Assembly (NCBI GenBank): GCA_023807065.1
Contig: JAJJLU010000404.1
Coordinates: 1-52,338 of the forward strand
Direction: 5' to 3'
Length of the DNA: 52,338 nucleotides
Origin: Isotricha intestinalis
Taxonomy: Eukaryota; Ciliophora; Litostomatea; Vestibuliferida; Isotrichidae
Both the position numbers and the translations under genes were made by a program. Shown in pieces: positions 9,465-19,422 of the stretch (within the stretch, counting starts at the first letter, position 1; every line of letters begins with the position of its first letter). The notes beneath the pieces were generated by a model. It did not search any database. It saw only the letters and a program-made list of their open reading frames with translations, and was not told the origin of the DNA.

Positions 9465-12044
9465 ATGTCATCTTTAATAAAAACAAAATTTATATGTGCA
9501 AATGTTAACACATGTTTAAAATGTGCTGATTATTCAAAAAAATATAAATGTTTAATATACGGTTCAAGCAATTTAATACATGTTTATGATCCTTATAAAT
9601 GCAAAACTTATTTAACTTTAAAAGGACATAATGACAGAGTAAATAGTGTAAAATGGATAAATAATAATAATAATGGAAATGAATTAATAGAATTTATTTC
9701 AGTTGGTTCAGATGGAAAAATTCTTCATTGGTTAAATGGAAATAAAGAAAAAAATGTTTTTGATTATCAATCTTGGAAATTAAAAAAAGAATACATAACT
9801 TCTGATCAAAATAAATTTATTTCTATTAATTGTATTGAAACTTTATTTATCAGTCCTATTGAAAAATATTTTACTATTTTTACCTCAAATGGTATTTTAG
9901 ATTTTTTTTATTTTGATGTTGATTTAAATGAATTTAAAATATTTTATTCTTTAAATTATTCTAAAAAATTACAAGATACATTATGTTTAACAGTTTTAAA
10001 TAATTCTCATTTATTATTATTATCAGGCGGTTATGATAGAGTGATTAATGTTCATAGTATTATGAGAATAAAAAAATTAAATTCTGAATTACAAAAAAAT
10101 AATGATTATTCAAAAATTAAACCAGTTGAACTTTTAGTAAGTTTATCAGGACATGAAAATGATATAAGAGATATAAATTGTGTATGTCCAGAAACTCATA
10201 ATTCAAAAACAATATTTTTTTGTTCTTGTTCTCAAGATAATTATATAAGAATTTGGAATATAACAAAATTAGAAGAAAATGCCTTAAATAAATTAGCTGA
10301 TAAAATAAATATAAATAAAACTAATTCAATATATGATGAATATAAATCTAAAACTTCTTATGTAATTAAAGTTGAAAAAGATGATCATAAAAATGTTATT
10401 ATTGATTATGATTATTATAATATAACATTAGAAAGTATTTTATCTGGACATGAAGACGCAGTTTCAAGTGTTCAATGGGAGAAAATTGATGATGAAAATT
10501 ATTACATTTTAAGTTCAAGTTTTGATTATACTGTTTCAGTTTGGATTTTTGATAAAAAACATAATATTTGGAATAAAGAATATACTCTTGGAGAAATGAT
10601 AGGAAATAAACATCAATTTTTTTATGCAACATTTTTAGATTCTTATAAAAATATTTTAGCATATTCATATAATGGAGTTTTTTATAATTGGAAAATGAAT
10701 AATGAAAATCAATATGAATCTAATTTAATTATTCATGGTCATTTTAATATAGTTAATGATATTAAATGGGATCCATCAAATAATATTTTATTTTCTTGTG
10801 GTCAAGATGAAACAACAAGAGCTTTTATTTATTGGAAAAAAAACGATACTTGGCATGAAATTAATAGACCTCAAATTCATGGTTATTCAATTAATACTAT
10901 AATGTGTCAAAATATTGTTAATGAAGATAATAATGATGATAAATTGATTTGTAAATTAATTTCAGGAGCTGAAGAAAAATTATTAAGAATTTTCACTCCT
11001 CCTTTTAATTTAATTAAATATTTAAAAGAATTAAGTGAAGTTAATATTAAATTTAAAAAAGATAATAATAATGAATTTTATGAATTAAAATATTCTAAAG
11101 TTGAAGGAATGAAACAAGCTTTAACTTTAATGAATAAACAAGTAGTTTTAGATGATGAAGAAAATAATATTAATGATAGTGATTTTTCTAAATTTGATCC
11201 AGATGCAGTTTTAACTAATAAAACAGAACAATTTTATATATCTAAATATAATTATTCAATTCCTCCAAATGAGGATTTTTTATGCAATAATACTTTATGG
11301 CCTGAAGAAAAAAAAATTTATGGTCATGGAAATGAAATTTTTTCTTCTGATATAAGTCACAATGGAAAATATTTTGTTTCAGGTGAAAAGGCTCAAAAAG
11401 AAAAATATGCTCAATTATATTTTTGGAATACAGAAAATGGTAAATTAATAAAAAAATTAGAAGGTCATAAAATGACAATTGCAAATATACAATTTAGTCC
11501 AAATGATAATTATATTTTAACTTGTTCAAGAGATAGAAGTTGGTGTTTATTTAAAAAAAATATTATAGATAATAATATAGATTATGAATTATATCAAAGT
11601 GAAAAAAATGCTCATGAAAGAATTATTTGGAGTTGTTCTTGGGGATTTAATGAAAAAATTTTTGTTACTGGTTCTAGAGATAAATATATTTCAATTTGGG
11701 AAGAAGATAATTTAAAATTTACTAAAACTTCTTCTATTCAAATGAAAGAAGCTGTTACTTGTGTTGATATTGTTAAATATAATTTTGGAAATAAATTTAT
11801 TATTTTTTCAGGTTTAGAAGATGGAACATTAAATATTTTATTGTTTAATAATGAAAATAAAGAAGTTAAAATTATTTATGATTGGAATATATTTTTACAA
11901 TTTGGAAAATGTGTTAAAAAAATTCAAAGTTTTGTTAATGAAGATAATAAAATTATTAGAATTGGAAGTTGTTCAGAAGATTTTACTGTTAGAATTTTTG
12001 AAATTGATTTAAATGATTTAATCAAATTTATTGAAAATAAATAA
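9465..12044 (+). CDS. ELP2: Elongator complex subunit 2, WD40
   Basis: An 859-residue protein (human ELP2 is about 830) built from many WD40 repeats forming two propellers. Diagnostic ELP2 segments are visible: TLWPEEKKIYGHGNEIFSSD, then a SRDRSW motif in the repeat that follows, and IIWSCSW next to TGSRDKYISIWEED. ELP2 is the scaffold WD40 subunit of the six-subunit Elongator complex, which modifies wobble uridines of tRNAs. Earlier repeats carry typical GH...D...W spacing (LKGHNDRVNSVKW; LSGHEDAVSSVQW). The ATG gives a complete N terminus beginning before the first blade. No intron is needed. Apart from its AT richness and Asn-rich loops, it is an ordinary full-length member. Confidence 0.93.
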   Translation: MSSLIKTKFICANVNTCLKCADYSKKYKCLIYGSSNLIHVYDPYKCKTYLTLKGHNDRVNSVKWINNNNNGNELIEFISVGSDGKILHWLNGNKEKNVFDYQSWKLKKEYITSDQNKFISINCIETLFISPIEKYFTIFTSNGILDFFYFDVDLNEFKIFYSLNYSKKLQDTLCLTVLNNSHLLLLSGGYDRVINVHSIMRIKKLNSELQKNNDYSKIKPVELLVSLSGHENDIRDINCVCPETHNSKTIFFCSCSQDNYIRIWNITKLEENALNKLADKININKTNSIYDEYKSKTSYVIKVEKDDHKNVIIDYDYYNITLESILSGHEDAVSSVQWEKIDDENYYILSSSFDYTVSVWIFDKKHNIWNKEYTLGEMIGNKHQFFYATFLDSYKNILAYSYNGVFYNWKMNNENQYESNLIIHGHFNIVNDIKWDPSNNILFSCGQDETTRAFIYWKKNDTWHEINRPQIHGYSINTIMCQNIVNEDNNDDKLICKLISGAEEKLLRIFTPPFNLIKYLKELSEVNIKFKKDNNNEFYELKYSKVEGMKQALTLMNKQVVLDDEENNINDSDFSKFDPDAVLTNKTEQFYISKYNYSIPPNEDFLCNNTLWPEEKKIYGHGNEIFSSDISHNGKYFVSGEKAQKEKYAQLYFWNTENGKLIKKLEGHKMTIANIQFSPNDNYILTCSRDRSWCLFKKNIIDNNIDYELYQSEKNAHERIIWSCSWGFNEKIFVTGSRDKYISIWEEDNLKFTKTSSIQMKEAVTCVDIVKYNFGNKFIIFSGLEDGTLNILLFNNENKEVKIIYDWNIFLQFGKCVKKIQSFVNEDNKIIRIGSCSEDFTVRIFEIDLNDLIKFIENK

Positions 12045-12122
12045 ATTAAAATATTTAAATTATGTTGTTTTTTCAAAAAATATATTATATATTAACTATA
12101 TTATCAGAAAAAATAATGTATA

Positions 12123-13289
12123 CTAATAATATAAATCTTTTCTTGAAAGAAAATTAAATGTTTTTAAGTGATTTTTATTTTTTAAATTTGAATGATTTAT
12201 TCTTAAATTTGAAAAATCTATTTTTGGTAAATTTTGAATTTTTGAAGTTTTATAATCATAAGATAATATTTTTTTATAAGTTTTCGAATCTGAATCACTT
12301 AAATTAAAATCTGTTGTTTTTTTTTTATTCAATTTTATTCTATTTTTAAACAATGTATTACTATTATTTATTATTGAATTATTATTATAGTTATTTATTT
12401 TGGTTAATATTAATCTCTTTTTTTGCTTTTTTTTAATTAAATTTTCAGTTGATTCTTCATTGGTAATTTTACTTACAGAAGTCATATTAAGATGTTTTTT
12501 TTTTAAACTATTTTCTCTATATGATTTAACCACAGATATTATATTACTATATTTTTTTTTTGAAGGAGTTTGAAATTGAAAAAGTTTATTATTTTCTGAA
12601 TTATCTTGATCATGAATATTTTTAAATATAAAGGCATTAACAAATCCTTCTTTTTCTAATTGAATTTTTGTTTCTTTATGCATTAATTTATTTATATCAA
12701 AACTACCTATAAATAAATTTATTATTTTATTATTTTCTTCTTCTTCATCATCAAATCTAAAATCATCATCAATATTCTTTTCTTTTTTTTTTTTTTTCTC
12801 TTCACTTTTAAATAAACGAAAGGTATCCCTTAAATTAGAAGTTCTTTTATATTTATTATTTAAATTTGGAGTTTTTAATTGATTTCTTTTTTGATTCAAT
12901 TTGAGAATATAATATTTACATAATTTTATATAAAAGTCAACACAATATTCTGTTTTTTTCTTTGATACAATTCCTACTAAATTTAATTTTCTATGAAAAA
13001 ATTTTGCTTTATTTTTTAAATATGATATTTCTAAATGAGAAAATATTTTTTCATTATATATTTCTTGTGTCAAGATAGAATTTTCTATTTCTTTGAAATA
13101 TTTATAAATATGAATTTTTTTCAATTTTTTAAAATTATTTTCAGGTAAATCAAATAGATTAATTTTTTTCTTTTTTTTATCTTCTTTTTCAATTTCTTTC
13201 AGATTTTTTAAAATAAGAAAAAATGTGTCAGAATATTTTTCTTTTAAAAATAACGGAATTTTATTAAGAATAAGTTTCTTGAGTTCCAT
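12123..13289 (-). CDS. Lys/Asn-rich basic protein, unknown
   Basis: A 388-residue, strongly basic protein with no recognised domain, signal peptide or membrane segment. Residues 1-150 are predicted helical with several Lys runs. An acidic patch (DDDFRFDDEEEENN, about 176-189) interrupts. The rest is Ser/Asn/Lys-rich and probably disordered. The ending is TAG. It converges with ELP2 with about 80 bp between stops. The low-complexity composition makes homology calls unsafe. Confidence 0.6.
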   Translation of the reverse strand: MELKKLILNKIPLFLKEKYSDTFFLILKNLKEIEKEDKKKKKINLFDLPENNFKKLKKIHIYKYFKEIENSILTQEIYNEKIFSHLEISYLKNKAKFFHRKLNLVGIVSKKKTEYCVDFYIKLCKYYILKLNQKRNQLKTPNLNNKYKRTSNLRDTFRLFKSEEKKKKKEKNIDDDFRFDDEEEENNKIINLFIGSFDINKLMHKETKIQLEKEGFVNAFIFKNIHDQDNSENNKLFQFQTPSKKKYSNIISVVKSYRENSLKKKHLNMTSVSKITNEESTENLIKKKQKKRLILTKINNYNNNSIINNSNTLFKNRIKLNKKKTTDFNLSDSDSKTYKKILSYDYKTSKIQNLPKIDFSNLRINHSNLKNKNHLKTFNFLSRKDLYY

Positions 13290-13354
13290 ATTATTTAAAT
13301 TATAATAATTTCTATTTTTTTTTTTAAAATATTAAAACAATTTAATAATATTTT

Positions 13355-14023
13355 TTAATGAATTTTCTTCTTTTTCTTTTTCTCAGGCTTTGCAGTTAAT
13401 TTCTTTAAATAATAAAAAATTCCTAAAAATAAAAAACCAAATACAATAATAAAAATAATAATTTTAATATAATATGGGATATTCATAATATCATAAACTT
13501 GATTATTATTATTTTCAGTATCTTCATAATCATTATTTATTTCATCTGGATTATCTACATTTTTTTGGAATAATTCTTTTACTTTTTTAAATTTATGAAT
13601 TAATATTTGTTGACTATTTGATAAATTAAAATCTGTTTCACTATTATATTTTGTATAATCAATATCAACAATATTTCTTATTTCTTCAGTAAATTCTGGT
13701 TTTTCAATTAAATGTAAATTTTTAAATATTTTTAATACAATATCATTTTTAATTGAATTAACACATTTTTCAAACATATCTGAATATATTTTACTTTGAA
13801 CTTTTTCTTTTTGAGTAAAATTAAATTTATTCATTATTGCTTGAATTAAATCTTTGTCTTCTCCTGTTTTTAATGTTATTATATATGAACAAGACATTAA
13901 TTTATCCATTTCACTTTTACTCATATTTAATTGTGCTTCTTTTTCGTTTATAGATGTTTTATTTTGTTTTTGACATGATATTTGAATAAAAAATATGAAT
14001 AAAAAAACTATTTTTGTTTTCAT
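13355..14023 (-). CDS. Small type I membrane protein with lysine tail
   Basis: A 222-residue protein. It has a clear signal peptide (MKTKIVFLFIFFIQISC), with the following Cys possibly at or near the cleavage site. A mostly helical lumenal/extracellular domain (about 20-180) carries an acidic Asn-rich stretch just before a single transmembrane segment (about 184-206). The cytoplasmic tail is short and basic, ending in a run of six lysines then IH. The tail could act in ER retention, but the last residues do not fit a strict KKXX signal. I do not recognise the family. Confidence 0.65.
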   Translation of the reverse strand: MKTKIVFLFIFFIQISCQKQNKTSINEKEAQLNMSKSEMDKLMSCSYIITLKTGEDKDLIQAIMNKFNFTQKEKVQSKIYSDMFEKCVNSIKNDIVLKIFKNLHLIEKPEFTEEIRNIVDIDYTKYNSETDFNLSNSQQILIHKFKKVKELFQKNVDNPDEINNDYEDTENNNNQVYDIMNIPYYIKIIIFIIVFGFLFLGIFYYLKKLTAKPEKKKKKKIH

Positions 14024-14677
14024 TTAATGAAAAAAATATAATTGTTTTTTATTAAATTTTTTTTCTTTTTTTTATATAATTTTCGAACGAATAAATATAA
14101 TTATAAATAAAAATGAGAAAATTTAAAAGATTTAATAACTTTATAATTTAAAATAAATTCATTAAAAATTATAATTTTCCTTCATATGATCTAGATTTAA
14201 AGTTACTCAAAATGAAAATAATTGGATAAAAATTAATCATATAAAATAATAATCTAAATTTAAATCTTTTAAAAGAAATATTTGAGATAATTAATATCAT
14301 TAAATAAATATTTTTATAAATAAATATGAATTTAATATAAATAATCAATAATTTAAGATTATAAAAAAGGTAAATTAAAATATTTTATCATATATTTATA
14401 CATAATTCTATTTTAAGTTTTAGTTTTTTTCTTCTCTTACATTTTATTTAGATAATTATTTTTAAAATTTTTTCTTTTTCAAGTTTCTTATTTTACTATA
14501 TTATTATTATTCTGAGAAATTTAAAGAAACATTCTTTTTCTTTATAAAAAATATTTTTATATTTAAAATAACATTCAAAAAAAATTATATCTTTATTTAT
14601 ACTATAATATATTTTATTTATGAATAAAAATGTTCAAAAAACAAATATATATTAACATATAAATTTAATCATCTATT
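14024..14677. other. Intergenic region, 654 bp
   Basis: AT-rich spacer between two leftward genes, with stop codons in all frames. No tRNA-like, snRNA-like or protein-coding signal is seen. Confidence 0.6.
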
Positions 14678-14810
14678 TTAAAATATTGAACAACATTTAT
14701 TACTTTTTTCTTTCTTATTTTTAAAAGGAATAACAGGTTTATTTTCCTCAGATTTTTTATTTTCAATTCGATCACCCCCTTTATTATCTATATCTTTATC
14801 TTTATCTTTA

Positions 14811-14850
<40 letters not shown>

Positions 14851-16014
14851 CCACACCTTCAATTTGTTTATTATTATTATCTCCACCTTCATTTTTCTTT
14901 AAATTATTTTCATTCCCATTATTAATAATAACTGTATTAACTTGATTAACATAATTATTAACAACCATAATTTGACGTTCAGATTTATCATTCCCATTAT
15001 TATTTACTTTATTATTATCATTCTCATTTTTAATAACATTTTCCTTTTCTTCTTTAATACTTTTTTGTTTATAAACTTCATCATTTGCATCAGACCAATC
15101 ATAAATATAATCAAATGTAAAATTTTTTTCTTTTAAAACATCATAAAACAATTGTTTTAATTTTTCATAATCAGGATCTTCTTCATATTGCATTCCTCTA
15201 GTATATTCAACATATTTTTGAAATTCTTTAGGTAAAGTTTTGCATAAATCTTCAGGTTTAGTGTCTCTTTTTTTTTCCATAATTTTAACATATCTATCTT
15301 CATTAGCTTTAACAGGTAAACCCTGCCAAGGTAATTTTCCTAATAAAAAATATATTAAAACATAACCAACAGCTTCTAAATCATCTCTTCTACTTTGTTC
15401 ATAACCTTTTAAAGCATTAATTGAAGCATATCTTGCAGTTCCAGTTAATTTTTTTTTTTGAGCCATTGGATAATGAATTAAAGTTCTACTTGATCTATAT
15501 TTTTTTGCAAGACCAAAATCTAATAAATATATTTTTTTTTTCTTTTCATTTATTCCTGTTACAAAATTATCTGGTTTTATATCTCTATGTATTATATGTT
15601 TATCATGTACATAATGTAATATTTCTATCATTTGAATTCCTAACATACATGTTGTTTTAATTGAAAATTTTTTATTTGGGAAAGATTCAAAAATATCTTC
15701 TAATGATTTTCCTAAAAGTTCCATTACTAAAATATTATAATCTCCTGAAAAACCAAAGGATTTTACAAAAGGAATTCCAGCTATATATTAATTTAAATTA
15801 TAATATGCTTACGTCCTTTTAAATAACTCATTATGTATGCTTCTGATTGAAGGAGACTTTGACCTTTTTTTCTATTTTCAAATTTTAATGCATATTCTTC
15901 TTCATTAAATACTGCTTTATATATCATTCCAAATGAACCTTCTCCTAATTTTTTTTCTGTTTTATATTTTCCAAAATATACTTTGCCTAATATATTTTCA
16001 TCTGAAATTTCCAT
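14678..16014 (-). CDS. Casein kinase 1 family kinase with CaaX-like tail, two exons
   Basis: Gene model complement(join(14678..15780, 15813..16014)), 434 residues. The kinase domain is complete. It has the glycine-rich loop LGEGSFGMIYK, the Lys in YALKFE, the catalytic loop HRDIKPDNF (about 132-140), the metal motif DFGLAKKYR, and the CK1 signature TGTARYASINA...GYEQSRRDDLEAVGY. CK1 enzymes phosphorylate Ser/Thr, often in acidic or primed contexts. The C-terminal third is Asn/Asp/Lys-rich with a poly-Asn run. The protein ends NKCCSIF, a double cysteine that could be read as a CaaX box (CSIF) plus a palmitoylation site. This suggests membrane anchoring, by analogy with lipid-anchored yeast and metazoan CK1 forms. 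Confidence 0.92.
14812..14850. repeat. ATT triplet repeat, poly-Asn on the minus strand
   Basis: An essentially pure (ATT)n run inside the casein kinase gene. It encodes the poly-Asn stretch of its C-terminal tail and is next to a TATCTT-type repeat (14789-14811) encoding alternating Asp-Lys. Confidence 0.9.
15781..15812 (-). other. Intron (32 nt) of the casein kinase 1 gene
   Basis: On the minus strand it begins GTAAGC and ends ATATAG. Removing it joins SYLKG to PGIPFVKSFG, which restores the beta4-beta5 region expected in CK1 between the N-lobe and MELLGKSLEDIF. Confidence 0.88.
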
Positions 16015-16173
16015 TTTAATTAAATAATTTTTATTTTCTTTTTTTTTATTATCTTGTAAAAATATATTCTTTAAAATTCAAAAAAAAATAAAAATAATAC
16101 AAAAATATGATCTTGTCATTTAAATAAAAATTTTTTGTATCTAAAAAAAAAAATTAAAAATAAAAATAGTGAA

Positions 16174-17337
16174 TTAATAAGGCTCCAATCCATCTGGATC
16201 ATTTTCACTTCCCTTTAAGTCTTTATTAATATCATTTTCTCCTCCTTTTTTAATTTTATAAATTTCATAAGCAACATAAGCAGCAGCAGCAATAGCTAAA
16301 ATGAGAATAATATTAAGTAACCAAGCAAAATATCTCCAAGAATTTCCGAAAGAAAAAGAATAATCACTCATTTCTCCAGCAACAATAACAGGATCACTTC
16401 TATCTCTAATTTCGATTTCTATTCCTTTAAATAAATAAATATTATTTAAATTAGCAGGAACAGTTTGATAAGTTTTATTTCCAGGGAAGCATCCTCCAGT
16501 ATAAATATAATTATTAGTAACTTTATCATATTCAATAACAATACAAATTCCATCTAAAACATCATAAGAATAACAAACATGTTTATTAACTCCATTAACA
16601 AAAACACCGTTAAATTTATTAGCACAATAATCATCACATTCATAATCAGAACAATCAGCTTCAAACATATGTTGAATCCAAACTGGAATATTTACTCCAT
16701 TTATTGGATCATCTTCATTCCAAATAAATTTACCTGATAATGTTTCTGTGCAATTTGGAAATCCTGATACTCTTTTCATTATGTCATAATGTAATTGATT
16801 ATTTGTTGTGTCTCCCCAATTTATTGATATACACATTATTACTGAATTTCCTACTGGAATATTATCTTTTGTAAATTTAAATTTGGGAAATACTTTGTTT
16901 GTGTGGTTTAATTTAAAAAATGTTGATTTTAAATCATAGGAATTTACTAAACTTGAACTTCCTTCTATTTTAGTTTCTTCTGGCTATTTTTTTATATTTT
17001 AAAAAAATTTATTTGTTATATAATTTATTTTTACATTTTGAGATGGACGAAGAAGAAATACATTCTTTCTTTGAGTGTTATATGATGGCATTATTTTTAT
17101 TCCTAATGTTATGTTGTTAAATTTTGATAAGTTATTTGATTTAAAATTTTGAACATAATCATCTAAGTCATCTAATTGATTATAATTTGTACATGACCAT
17201 AATATTATGTAGAATAAAAATATGAAGAGAAGAACAGCTCCTATTATTAATATGTATGTGTTATATTGTTTTATTTTTTTTTGGTCTCCTATGCGGAAGT
17301 AATCCTTGCCTATGTAATAATCAAATTTATCTTTCAT
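16174..17337 (-). CDS. Two-pass membrane protein with Cys-rich ectodomain, two exons
   Basis: Gene model complement(join(16174..16983, 17035..17337)), 370 residues. One transmembrane segment is near the N terminus (about 29-48) and one near the C terminus (about 320-345). The roughly 270-residue domain between them would lie outside the cytosol. That domain has paired cysteines in CSDYECDDYC, HVCYSYDVLDGIC and GGCFPGN, and several N-glycosylation sequons. Before splicing, the two halves look like separate proteins. The topology resembles CDC50 subunits or P2X channels, but I find neither the CDC50 PCGxxANSxFND-type motif nor P2X signatures. I leave the family open. The tail is short and rich in Gly, Asn and Asp. 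Confidence 0.75.
16984..17034 (-). other. Intron (51 nt) of the two-pass membrane protein gene
   Basis: On the minus strand it begins GTAAAA and ends AAATAG. It sits between codons (phase 0). Splicing joins RPSQN to PEETKIEG and keeps the frame into the cysteine-rich exon. Confidence 0.78.
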
Positions 17338-17847
17338 TTTTATTTGAAATTAATGAATTTATTTAATTTGATTTGGGATTATTTTTATATATTTTTTTAT
17401 ATATTTATATTTTTTTTGAATATTTTTTACTTTTTAAAATAAGAAAGATTTATAATGAATAAGCATAGAATTAATTTTTTAAAATTTTTTTTATTTATAT
17501 TTATATTATATTGGTTTATTCATTTACCTTTTTTTACTTTTAATTTATTAATTTTATTGAAATTTTTTCAAATAAATATTATTTAAGATATATTAATTAT
17601 TTATATAACTATAACAGTACTATTTTGGGGAAATGGTTCTATTATCAAAAAATAAAAAAGTCAACAAACAATAACCTCAAAAAAACCTGTTTTCAATCCC
17701 AAATAATAATATAAATTATGATTGATTATAATAAACCTTTAAAAAAATTTAAATTTTTTTTAAAATTAAAATTATAATTTTCCAGAAATATATAAATAAA
17801 AATAATAATATTAATTAAAATGATTTATTAAATATATAGATTTAATA
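17338..17847. other. Intergenic region, 510 bp, with a possible hairpin
   Basis: AT-rich spacer. The only GC-richer part is 17624-17703, where TTTGGG (17624-17629) can pair with CCCAAA (17698-17703), and GGTT (17635-17638) with a later AACC. This could be a structured RNA or chance; I see no known RNA signature. Confidence 0.35.
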
Positions 17848-18795
17848 TTAATCTTCATCACTTGAAATAGATTCAGATAAATCACTAAACATATATTCAT
17901 CTTGTGGAGTGACACAATTTGTATTAGTTTCTGATTGTTCAGAAGTACATTTATTAACATATTTTTCAAGAATTTTTAATTCGCTTTCTGGAAGCTTATT
18001 TACATCTAATTCCATTACTTTATTTATATTATTTTTATCTATATGATTTCTTGAAATAATATTTATTATTCCTTTTTTTTGATCTGATGTCAAATTTCTT
18101 ATTTTTTTTGCTAAGTTAATTTTATATTTTTTTAAATTTTTATTATTATAATTTTCAGATTTTATTGTGTAATTTTCTTTGCTTGAAATTTTAATTGAAT
18201 TTGGAGTATTATTTATATATTCTTGATTGTGGTTTAAAGATGCTCTAAATTGTTTCCTTAATTTATTAAATCTGTTTTTAATATCTATATGAATTTTAGA
18301 TTCTTTTATAAATAATTTATTCTCATAATCTTTATATACTTTTTCAAAATTTTCAGACAATTGTAATGTTTTATTATATTTTTCATAATTATTCGAATAA
18401 GAAAAAAAATAATGAGAAAAAATATTTCTTATATCTTTTGCTAATTGACTATAATGAGTATATAAATAATTTTTAACATTTTTTTCAATTTTTGTAAATA
18501 GATTAAATTCTTTATAAAAGGGTGAAATTAATTTAAAATCATTTAAAATTTTTTGAATTATTTTATTTTTTGAATTATTATCTTTTGAATTTTTTTTATT
18601 TTGTTTTATTCTATTTCTTTTCACTTTTTTTTCTAGAAACGAATTTGAGAATTCTTTACTTTTATAATTATAACATTTTTTAGAAGAATTTTCTCTTAAA
18701 TTCTCTTGAAATGAATCTCTAGTATCTTCTGAAGCTTCTAAATTAATTTGAATTAAATTTTGATATTCCTTAACTTTTCCAGTATTTCTTGACAT
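17848..18795 (-). CDS. BET-like protein: divergent bromodomain plus NET domain
   Basis: A 315-residue protein. Residues about 232-284 match the extraterminal (NET) domain of BET proteins: NLTSDQKKGIINIISRNH, then ELDVNKLPESELKILEKYV, where family members have an L-x-x-LP-x-x-x-L-x-E-L-x-x-YV pattern. Upstream, about 85-175, DIRNIFSHYFF followed by a long helix resembles the second half of a bromodomain. The first half (ZA loop with its WPF-like shelf) is not recognisable. The C terminus is acidic and Ser-rich. BET proteins read acetylated histones and recruit transcription factors through NET. Here the reader part looks decayed, so the protein may act mainly through NET. Confidence 0.7.
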   Translation of the reverse strand: MSRNTGKVKEYQNLIQINLEASEDTRDSFQENLRENSSKKCYNYKSKEFSNSFLEKKVKRNRIKQNKKNSKDNNSKNKIIQKILNDFKLISPFYKEFNLFTKIEKNVKNYLYTHYSQLAKDIRNIFSHYFFSYSNNYEKYNKTLQLSENFEKVYKDYENKLFIKESKIHIDIKNRFNKLRKQFRASLNHNQEYINNTPNSIKISSKENYTIKSENYNNKNLKKYKINLAKKIRNLTSDQKKGIINIISRNHIDKNNINKVMELDVNKLPESELKILEKYVNKCTSEQSETNTNCVTPQDEYMFSDLSESISSDED

Positions 18796-18950
18796 TTAGT
18801 TTTATATTCTAAAATCTTTATCTTATATATTATTTATATATTAAGTTTGGAGATTTTTTTAATATAAATAATATATGTATTTACCATTTAATTATGGGAG
18901 TTATTTAATCACTATAATTTCCTGTTTTTAAAACCCAAGAAATAATTTAA

Positions 18951-19368
18951 TTTATATTATTTTTATTTATGGTTTATTCACTTCAAATAAAATTTTCAAT
19001 CATACATTTATAGAAAAAGATAAATTAATTATTTTTAATTATTTTTCCGGTCGGATAAAAATTTAAATTAAATTATTAATTCCCTAAAAAAAAAAATAAT
19101 TGTGAAAATGGAAATAAAAAATGAAGGTTACCTTCAAGAAATAGCATTTAATTACAACGGAGACAAAATGGCAATATGTTCATCCTCTCACGAAATAACA
19201 ATATATTACAAAAAAGAAAAAGAGCAAAAAAAGAAAAAACCAAATAGTTCAATAATGTCATCTTTATCAGCAGAAATGCCAATATTAAAATTAATAGATC
19301 AATCTGAATGGAATTATATGTATCCTTGGAATATTGATGGTCCAGTTTTTAGAATTCAATGGTCTAAT
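18951..19368 (+). repeat. Segmental duplication, copy 1 (promoter and 5' end of SEH1)
   Basis: Matches 20048-20430. The coding part 19108-19368 (261 bases) is identical to 20170-20430 as far as I can compare. The upstream part is nearly identical except for a few substitutions and an insertion of a few tens of bases around 19000-19040. Homology stops abruptly at 19368. Identity in silent positions argues for a recent event. Confidence 0.9.
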
Positions 19369-19422
19369 TTATGTGACAAATTAATAGGAAAAACATTATA
19401 TAATAATTTAATCATATTTTGA
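19108..19422 (+). pseudogene. Truncated SEH1 copy, 3' end replaced by unrelated sequence
   Basis: The ATG at 19108 aligns with the SEH1 start at 20170, and the first 87 codons are identical to the intact gene. After codon 87 (Asn) the frame enters unrelated sequence, adds 17 residues read antisense through a decayed GTPase fragment, and stops at TGA. Only about the first quarter of the propeller remains, so a functional nucleoporin is very unlikely. The duplicated upstream region may still drive transcription of this chimeric 104-residue frame. The upstream GTG at 19102 is in frame but not a credible eukaryotic start. Confidence 0.85.

Noticed and set aside
16174..17337. Assignment to CDC50 or P2X families
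   Set aside because: The two-pass topology fits, but the CDC50 PCGxxANSxFND-type motif and P2X ligand-site signatures are absent.
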